Below, one piece after another: positions 57,699 to 64,000 of a stretch of 64,000 bases of DNA (position 1 is its first letter; each line of letters opens with the position of its first letter). Under the pieces are notes generated by a model. It saw only the letters and a list, made by a program, of their open reading frames with translations, made no database searches and was not told where the DNA came from. Position numbers and translations under genes: made by a program. Source of the stretch: Trissonchulus latispiculum (lineage: Eukaryota; Nematoda; Enoplea; Enoplida; Ironidae); the NCBI GenBank assembly GCA_030248195.1, contig JASAND010020851.1, positions 1 to 64,000 on the forward strand. Direction: 5' to 3'.

Positions 57699-60600
57699 CT
57701 AGATTTCGATGACAGGCAACTTCACCGGCTTGTCAACAAAAGGTTTCAGGCGGTTTATATTCACGATGGTAAGCTCTCCCTGACCTTTCACCAGGCGGAT
57801 CTTGTATGTAGAAGCTGAGAGCTTTTCCACGACACGATAAGGGCCTTCATACTTGGGCCTCAGCTTCTTACATAAGCCAGAAGGGACGTTCTTATTCTCA
57901 ACGTTGAGCATAACCAGAACCCCTGGTTTGTACTCGACTGGGCTGGCTTTCAGGTCATAGCGCTCCTTATTTACCAGAGCCGCTTCTGCCAGATGTTCAT
58001 GTGCAATTCGCCATGCCTCGTCTAACCGAGACACCAAGTGGCTACTAACGTCGCCATAATCTCTGGTCAAGTCCCCACTCCGGGACTTGAAAAAGTTATC
58101 CTCAGGAAACCGGTAATCCCTACCAGTCATGAGGAAATAAGGTGTCTCCTTGGTAGAGCTATGCACCGTAGCTCGATAGATACACAGACCCCAAGGCAGG
58201 TAATCGTCCCAATCATCCTGGAACCGATTAACATATTTTATGATAAGTCCACGTATTGTCCGGTTGAACCGCTCAACTACTCCGTTGGTTTGCGGGTGGT
58301 ACGCCGTGGTTCGGTGGCGTTCCGAACCGCTGGCGTCAACCAGGGCAGTCATGAACTTAGACATGAAATTAGGGCCTTGGTCTGTCAGAATGCATGCCGG
58401 TGCGCCCCACCGGGCCACGAAGCCATTAAAATACCAGTAGGCCGTGGTCTCGGCCCGTTCGTTAGGCATAGCAAAGGCTTCTGCGTACCTCGTGAGATAG
58501 TCCACGATGGTAAGAACGCAGGTATTATGGCGCTTCGTGCCATTATTGCCGAAGTGCATGACGTCCATGGCCACCATATCCAGTGGCCGTCTGACAGTAA
58601 CTATATTTCGTAGGGTGGCCTGATGCCGACGAGGGCCATCATTGAACTGGGCACAGGCCTTGCACTGACGGATAAAGTTGGTCAAATCCTGTGACATGGT
58701 AGGCCAATAGTAACGAGAGGCCAGACTAGCATGGGCCTGGGTATAGGCCCTGTGTCCACCGGAAGTAAAGTCTGAATGAGCCTCGGCCAGGATGCGGTCC
58801 CGCTGACTCCGCGGTACCACAACCGTTTTAAACGAGGCTCCTCGTTTCTGGCCTCGCTCATTCAGTAGGGACCGGTAGAGGACACCGTCTTCGATGGAAA
58901 AATCGGCCCTAAATTTCAGTAGGTTAGAGGCCTCGTCAGCATCAGACGGCAGCTTCTTATGCTCCATATAATCCAATAGAGCTGCGAATTCTGGCTCTTC
59001 GCGAAGCTGACGTTTCCAGCCCACTAAGGTGTTGGGAGGTGGCGGCTCCACCACCGTGACTGGACACACCTCTGGTGGATACATCTGCTCCGTGCCATCC
59101 ACCGCTGCCGAGGCTGGGTCGTCAAGGGGGTCGTACCGTGACAACGTATCCGCCACGTTGTTAGTACGGCCTTCTTTGTATTCGACTACGAAATCAAAAC
59201 CCTGGATTTCGAGTGCATACTTGGCAAGCTTGCTCTCAGCTAACCGCTGAGGGTTATTCAGCAGGTCCCGTACCGCCATATGGTCGGTCCGGACAATAAA
59301 CTGTCGACACGACAGGTAATGCCGGAACTTCCGACAGCCCCATATGGCTGCCATGCCTTCCATTTCCGTGGGCGACATGACCTTCTCGGAGGGTATTAAG
59401 GCTCGGCTGGCATAGGCCACCGGCCGTTCCTTAAGTACCCGCGGTCCTGTTGGGTTGTGCATGCTTCTAGGCACCGAAGCTTGCTGTTCCAGAACCGCTC
59501 CAAGCCCGCGCTTGCTAGCGTCCACGGTAACATAGAAGGTCTTGTCAAAGTCGGGGAAGGCCAGTACGGGAGCCTCTGTCAAGCAAGCTTTCAAGGCCTC
59601 GAAAGATTGCTGGCATTCGTCTGACCAGACGAATGGTACGTCCTTCTTGAGTAGGGCCGTCATCGGGGCCGCCACTTTGGCATAATTAAGGACGAACCGG
59701 CGGTAATAGCCACACATGCCCAGGAAGGACTTAATACCCTTAACGTCCTTGGGCGGGGGCATTGTAGACACCGCCTCTACCTTGGCAGGGTCCACACTTA
59801 TGCCGTGGCTGCCCACATAGTGTCCGAGGAACGGCACCTGTTCCCGGGCAAAACAGCACTTCTTGAGTTTGATTCGAAGGCCGTTCTCCCTCAGGCGCTG
59901 TAGGGTAGACCGGAGGACGTCTAGATGGGTCGCCATATCCGGCGTTGGTATCAAGACGTCATCAATGTACACCGGCAAGTCAGTCAGGACCTTCTCCATA
60001 ATGCGCTGGAAGGTCGCCGGCGCATTACAGAGACCGAACGGCATTACGTTCATATGGAAAAGCCCCATATGCGAGACGAATGCCGTCTTTTCCCGGTGTT
60101 CCGGGTAGACTTCGACCTGCCAATACCCGGCGGCCAAGTCAATGGTGGAGAAGACAGCCGCCCCTTTTAGTTGGTCCATGATCTCATCGATCTTGGGCAA
60201 GGGGTAGCTGTCCTTCTTGGTTATCCGGTTAAGCCGACGATAGTCGATAACAAGGCGCGTGGTCCCGTCCTTCTTACCCACCAATATACAGGGGGAGGAC
60301 CAGGGACTAGTCGAGGGAGAACACACTCCCTCGTCCAGCATTGCCTTGATATGCTTCTCTATCTCGGCCTTATCCTTTGGGTTGGTCCTGTAATACCGAC
60401 TTTTGATAGGACCTTCCTTGCCGGTGTCAATGATGTGTTGGTCTACCTTGGTTCGACCCGGGTTCCCAGGTCGAGCCACCACATCATAGTATTCCACCAG
60501 AAGGTCCTTCAACCGGGCCTGGCCATCCTCATCCAGGATAGTAGCCTCAAAGTCAACATTCTCTTCAATGAACTGCAACCTCTCCTCGAGTGGAGGCAGT

Positions 60601-63557
60601 GGTTGCTGCACCATCTCATCGGCCGAGTAGTGCATGTCATTGAAGGCATTGAGGCCTTTTTCGTTCAAGGCGGGCGGCTCCTCGTCCGGAGCCGGGTCCT
60701 TGAGCTGGGCAGGGCAGACTATAGGGTCCACCCAACACCACCATTTCTGGTTGTCGGTGGACGTTTGCGGAGCCATATTACCTGGGTCCACTTGTTGATA
60801 CTGTTTGAGTGCCTGCCTCAGCTCAACGGACGACACCTTCGCTGCCGGGTGTTCAGTCCACGCGTCGATTTGGCGGTGTAGCTGAACCGAGTGAGCGCCC
60901 CACTCAGCTGCAAATCGGTACCCCTGCGCCGAGGTAACCGGAATAATGGGCTCCGCTTCACCCAGTGGCAGCCCTTTGGGTAGCTCGACAGCTACATCCA
61001 GTGGATTATAGATCTGAAGGTAATCCACTTTCTCGGAGGCTTGGATCACACCCGGTATCGGGTATACTTCATACTCCTCCATGATAGCCTCAGAAGGTTC
61101 GAAGTATACCGCGCGGTTGAAATGACCCGGCGCCCGCCGAGCGCCCTGGATAAGGCAGCGAACACCCACGAAGGTTTCCGCTCGTGGTGGTATTTGCCGC
61201 GTCTCTCGGACACAATATAGGATATTCAGGGACGTAGCAATACTAAACCGATTTGCAAGCACCTGCAAATCGTATGGGGTAAGGAGGGGGATCTTGAGGC
61301 TACCCGCTCTCACCGAGTGGTCACTGGGATTTACCATCCAGTGGTTCTCGGCCTGAAAGTCGTAGCCCAAGATAAGGTCTTGGTGGAGGCCATAGGCTAC
61401 ATGAAAGGTGTGTACATACGACACCCCTTGTAACTTGAACTCGACTTGGCACTCGCCAATAAGCTCAAGTTGCGACTCCTCCGAGGCTGTAGCCGCCTTA
61501 GAGGCTTTGGTTAAATCCACCAAAAGCTTGCCAGTCTGATTGATTTGGTCAAACAATTGTCGGGACATCAGTGAAATATTAGCTCCCGTATCCAGGAGAG
61601 CCAGAGTTTTGACCCCTTGTACCTCAATGATAAGGTACGGGCTCTTTCTCATGGCTATCTTCGTACACTCGGACACGAAGAACCGAGACCGTCCTTGCAC
61701 AACCGAGCGGACAGCTCGGCTCAGGTTGCGGTCATCACCGACAGCTGTAGAGGCATCGGAATCACCTTCCGATTCGCCGGCCTCTGGTTCGAGGCTGGTG
61801 GACGGTGTAGCCTCTGGTGGAACACCAACCCGGTGTTCATCAGCCGGCAGCTCTTCCCGAGCAACCGGTTCAGAGCTCAGTACCTCAATTTCCTCCTCGG
61901 GTACTGAGAATTGCACTCGCCGGGGTTGGGGTGGGTCTTCACTCCAGATAGGTTGGTTAGGATAGCGCGCGGCGCGCGATTCCTCAACCTGTTTCAGCCT
62001 ATCTTGGTCTTTCTGGGCGAATTCGGCCAAAAGCCGGTCGAATTCCAGTGCTTGGCGCTTTACATAGTCGACTGAATTCTCGAAGTGGGACGCCATAGCA
62101 CGGATCTTGTAGGCTACCTGGTCTTTCTGTGTATCCAGGGTGGTCAAGGCCGCTTGGAGTTCAATCCAGCCCTGCTCTAGCAGCTCCATCTCCGTATCCT
62201 GGAGTGCTGCGAACCGGTTCTGGGTGGGGACAGGGCTGTCTGGGACCGGGTCACTACACCGTGACCGATCCGTAACCTGTTCCCACTGGCCCTCGTCGTC
62301 CCGACGTAGGCGTACAGGTGGAATTTTGCGTGATGGAGACGCTCGTGAAGCCGCAACTGGGAGTGGGCCACCATCGGAATCCTCCTCCTCCGAGGTGGAT
62401 GGGAGACGGCGCGGTGGTGGCGTTATCTGCGCTCTGGTTTGAGTACAGGAGCCACCAGGACCCTCATCGTCCGAGGTGTCCTCTGGTTGGGTAAGCTCCC
62501 TAAAGGTACGGTAGTTGCTAGGATCCCGCAACTTCCGTTGGTGGAGCTCTTGAGGTGGTGTCGGCTTAGTAACCACCACTGAAGGCGGGCCCCGCCTTCG
62601 GGGTGGAGTAGGGGGTACCACCTGAGAATCTGGTACCACCTCGTCTGTAGCTGGGCCTGTACTAGTCGAGTTCCGACCAGCAGGAGTCTTATCCCCAGGG
62701 CTTAAGACAGAAACCCCTGTATCCGGAGTCTGTCGGTCCCCAGGGCTTAAGTCAGAAGCCCCGCTGGATACTGGAGGCGGCTCCCCAGGGCTTGAACCTG
62801 AGGCCGCAGGCCGCTTTGATGGCTGTTGGGGCTGCCTCTTGAAAGGCAGAAGGGGCGGTGCAGAATTTATGAGGTCGACTTGTACCTCCTTAGAGGCTAC
62901 TGAGGGCTTAGCCGCCGGTCCGGCGGCTGAAGTGGCCCGTTTCTGGCGTTTCTGCACCGCGCATGCCTCGGCATCTTCCATGTCACTCAACGTCTGAGTG
63001 ACCGCTGCAATCTGGTTCCACTGGGTACCAGACACTCCAAAGCGTCGGTACGTACTGGGGTTTTTCCACCCGAGCCTAGGGGGTTTCGCATCATCGCGAA
63101 CCGGCCCTTGACCTGGGTTCCAGCCCCCAAAACCGAAAGGCTTCACCGTCTTTCGCCAGCGGTTCCAGAATTTATGGGGCCGAGGTATGCCATTGCCATC
63201 AAAGAAGAGGCCTCCGCCCCCTGGGAAGCCTCCATTATCTAGTACCACCTGCCGAGGTGGGATCCAGTTCTCCTTATTTTTCCGTTTCTGGAGTTTCTTC
63301 TTGCACTTCTTGCAAGTACAAACGTACGTATCCCGTACGAATGTCAAGGGCTGGGTTCCGGGTCTAGTGTATGCCTCAGGCTGCAGGACACACCCGTCCT
63401 TTGCAGCCACTTCCGGGTTACCAGACATCGCTGGCCACCCGTCCGAGTCATCACTGTCCCAGAATCGGGGTTCTGGGAATTCGGGAGGGTTAAAAGGGGA
63501 GGGACCCATCGACCCGATAGGTGGGGTGGGGGCGACAATCATGTTAACTACGGCCAT
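57699..63557 (-). CDS. pol: Ty3/gypsy pol polyprotein (protease, RT, RNase H, integrase)
   Basis: One uninterrupted 1952-residue frame. The first 600 or so residues are Pro/Ser/Arg-rich, with a Cys pair set CTCKKCKKK near residue 80. The retropepsin motif LLDTGANISLM lies near residue 655. RT spans about 1050-1290, with VIDYRRLNRI, FGLCNAPATFQ and the catalytic YIDDVL near 1195. RNase H starts near 1345 (VDASKRGLG). The integrase zinc region (GGHRAY...CKACAQF) is near 1600. The DDE core has MDVMHFG, LTDQGPNF and VVERFNR with 35 residues between the last D and E. A GPY-type module (YEGPYRVVEKL) lies near 1905. All catalytic motifs are present, so the element may be recently active. The N-terminal extension is longer than is usual for gypsy pol. 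Confidence 0.93.
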   Translation of the reverse strand: MAVVNMIVAPTPPIGSMGPSPFNPPEFPEPRFWDSDDSDGWPAMSGNPEVAAKDGCVLQPEAYTRPGTQPLTFVRDTYVCTCKKCKKKLQKRKNKENWIPPRQVVLDNGGFPGGGGLFFDGNGIPRPHKFWNRWRKTVKPFGFGGWNPGQGPVRDDAKPPRLGWKNPSTYRRFGVSGTQWNQIAAVTQTLSDMEDAEACAVQKRQKRATSAAGPAAKPSVASKEVQVDLINSAPPLLPFKRQPQQPSKRPAASGSSPGEPPPVSSGASDLSPGDRQTPDTGVSVLSPGDKTPAGRNSTSTGPATDEVVPDSQVVPPTPPRRRGPPSVVVTKPTPPQELHQRKLRDPSNYRTFRELTQPEDTSDDEGPGGSCTQTRAQITPPPRRLPSTSEEEDSDGGPLPVAASRASPSRKIPPVRLRRDDEGQWEQVTDRSRCSDPVPDSPVPTQNRFAALQDTEMELLEQGWIELQAALTTLDTQKDQVAYKIRAMASHFENSVDYVKRQALEFDRLLAEFAQKDQDRLKQVEESRAARYPNQPIWSEDPPQPRRVQFSVPEEEIEVLSSEPVAREELPADEHRVGVPPEATPSTSLEPEAGESEGDSDASTAVGDDRNLSRAVRSVVQGRSRFFVSECTKIAMRKSPYLIIEVQGVKTLALLDTGANISLMSRQLFDQINQTGKLLVDLTKASKAATASEESQLELIGECQVEFKLQGVSYVHTFHVAYGLHQDLILGYDFQAENHWMVNPSDHSVRAGSLKIPLLTPYDLQVLANRFSIATSLNILYCVRETRQIPPRAETFVGVRCLIQGARRAPGHFNRAVYFEPSEAIMEEYEVYPIPGVIQASEKVDYLQIYNPLDVAVELPKGLPLGEAEPIIPVTSAQGYRFAAEWGAHSVQLHRQIDAWTEHPAAKVSSVELRQALKQYQQVDPGNMAPQTSTDNQKWWCWVDPIVCPAQLKDPAPDEEPPALNEKGLNAFNDMHYSADEMVQQPLPPLEERLQFIEENVDFEATILDEDGQARLKDLLVEYYDVVARPGNPGRTKVDQHIIDTGKEGPIKSRYYRTNPKDKAEIEKHIKAMLDEGVCSPSTSPWSSPCILVGKKDGTTRLVIDYRRLNRITKKDSYPLPKIDEIMDQLKGAAVFSTIDLAAGYWQVEVYPEHREKTAFVSHMGLFHMNVMPFGLCNAPATFQRIMEKVLTDLPVYIDDVLIPTPDMATHLDVLRSTLQRLRENGLRIKLKKCCFAREQVPFLGHYVGSHGISVDPAKVEAVSTMPPPKDVKGIKSFLGMCGYYRRFVLNYAKVAAPMTALLKKDVPFVWSDECQQSFEALKACLTEAPVLAFPDFDKTFYVTVDASKRGLGAVLEQQASVPRSMHNPTGPRVLKERPVAYASRALIPSEKVMSPTEMEGMAAIWGCRKFRHYLSCRQFIVRTDHMAVRDLLNNPQRLAESKLAKYALEIQGFDFVVEYKEGRTNNVADTLSRYDPLDDPASAAVDGTEQMYPPEVCPVTVVEPPPPNTLVGWKRQLREEPEFAALLDYMEHKKLPSDADEASNLLKFRADFSIEDGVLYRSLLNERGQKRGASFKTVVVPRSQRDRILAEAHSDFTSGGHRAYTQAHASLASRYYWPTMSQDLTNFIRQCKACAQFNDGPRRHQATLRNIVTVRRPLDMVAMDVMHFGNNGTKRHNTCVLTIVDYLTRYAEAFAMPNERAETTAYWYFNGFVARWGAPACILTDQGPNFMSKFMTALVDASGSERHRTTAYHPQTNGVVERFNRTIRGLIIKYVNRFQDDWDDYLPWGLCIYRATVHSSTKETPYFLMTGRDYRFPEDNFFKSRSGDLTRDYGDVSSHLVSRLDEAWRIAHEHLAEAALVNKERYDLKASPVEYKPGVLVMLNVENKNVPSGLCKKLRPKYEGPYRVVEKLSASTYKIRLVKGQGELTIVNINRLKPFVDKPVKLPVIEI

Positions 63558-63583
63558 GGGTTGGGAGGGACACGAGTCAGGCT

Positions 63584-64000
63584 CTACTGCCCGTGCCCCT
63601 GCTGGGCGTTTCCCTGGTCCGGGAAACCCTCATAACGCAGTGGGCCTATGATACCGCGGCCCCACCGCCGGCCTCGTCCAGCTGGCTGGTTATTATTATT
63701 ATAACGGTTATTCCCACCGTTATTCGCTGCTGGAGCGGCCGGGTTAGGCCTATTGGCATTGCCCCCTAAACGAGCAAAGATCCTTTGCCGTTGTGGGTGG
63801 TCAGCGCCAAATATCTGCACGCCGGCCAAATACGTAGGGCATTGACGCAACCGATGACCGGGTTGCGTACACAGGAAGCACAATTCCTGTCCTTGGTGTT
63901 GGGCCCCTTGATTAGGTGAGGCCTGAGCTTGGCCCCCTGCAGGCTGGTGCACACCCGCACGCTGCTGCTGTAGCGGCTGCTGTACCGCAAAAGCTTGGAC
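63584..64000 (-). CDS. gag: Ty3/gypsy gag, C-terminal part with zinc knuckle (runs off the window)
   Basis: The minus-strand frame holds CFLCTQPGHRLRQC, a CX2CX4HX4C nucleocapsid knuckle, near 63850-63890. An Asn/Gly-rich and Arg-rich tail ends at the stop 63584-63586. Pol's first ATG lies 26 bases further on and in another frame. Expression of pol by frameshift or re-initiation is possible. The capsid part and 5' LTR are beyond position 64000. Confidence 0.85.
   Translation of the reverse strand, partial: VQAFAVQQPLQQQRAGVHQPAGGQAQASPNQGAQHQGQELCFLCTQPGHRLRQCPTYLAGVQIFGADHPQRQRIFARLGGNANRPNPAAPAANNGGNNRYNNNNQPAGRGRRWGRGIIGPLRYEGFPDQGNAQQGHGQ

Noticed and set aside
58038..60881. Plus-strand frames opposite pol (up to 236 residues)
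   Set aside because: Antisense shadows of a conserved retroelement gene.

Overview
This is a repeat-rich eukaryotic, almost certainly metazoan, window. The only recognisable host gene is the 5' part of a PDZ-RhoGEF (ARHGEF11/12-type) gene with five coding exons and GT-AG introns between 39.7 and 48.5 kb. The extreme transposon load and the absence of any lineage-specific gene stop me from naming a species. An invertebrate such as a sponge or cnidarian is a guess, not a result.

Layout. (1) 0.3-8.5 kb: the coding part of a large Helitron/Helentron-type rolling-circle transposon. It has an N-terminal 17-residue repeat and Cys-rich region, a Rep/HUH domain with a two-tyrosine motif, a PIF1-type helicase interrupted by a spliceosomal-type intron, then an AP-endonuclease-like (EEP) domain and a C-terminal USP-type deubiquitinase domain. 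Two one-base frame breaks disrupt its N-terminal half. (2) 8.5-10.3 kb: non-coding tail with an A-rich microsatellite and a patch of strong hairpins. (3) 10.3-22.1 kb: about thirteen non-coding repeat modules joined head to tail, many ending in CTAG or CTTG before a T. (4) 22.1-38.3 kb: five copies of a 1.4-2.0 kb non-coding family (called HelA here). It starts TCATAGG after an A, ends CTTG before a T, and carries internal 163-bp and 147-bp tandem units. Between the copies lie two related inverted-repeat elements, hAT-like elements and a tRNA-like gene. (5) 36.1-39.5 kb: a hAT-like insertion with an 8-bp target duplication that contains a HelA copy and a perfect 184-bp inverted repeat.

(6) 39.7-48.5 kb: the RhoGEF exons. 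Intron 2 holds a 4.6-kb long-TIR element, itself interrupted by a 5'-truncated RNase H-type LINE. Intron 3 holds a 267-bp hAT-like element. (7) 48.5-53.8 kb: introns or intergenic DNA with G/C homopolymers and AT microsatellites. (8) About 53.9-64.0 kb: a minus-strand Ty3/gypsy retrotransposon with an intact 1952-residue pol ORF and the end of gag, running off the right edge.

How the parts fit. The non-autonomous repeats in regions 3-5 carry termini of the Helitron kind (5'-TC, 3'-CTRR, A^T target). The window therefore looks like a hot spot of rolling-circle elements, with an autonomous relative at its left edge. Whether that element mobilises these repeats is inference. The most novel items are the EEP-USP fusion on a Helitron, the modular hairpin-ended repeat chain, and paired sequence changes in the terminal motifs of related elements.
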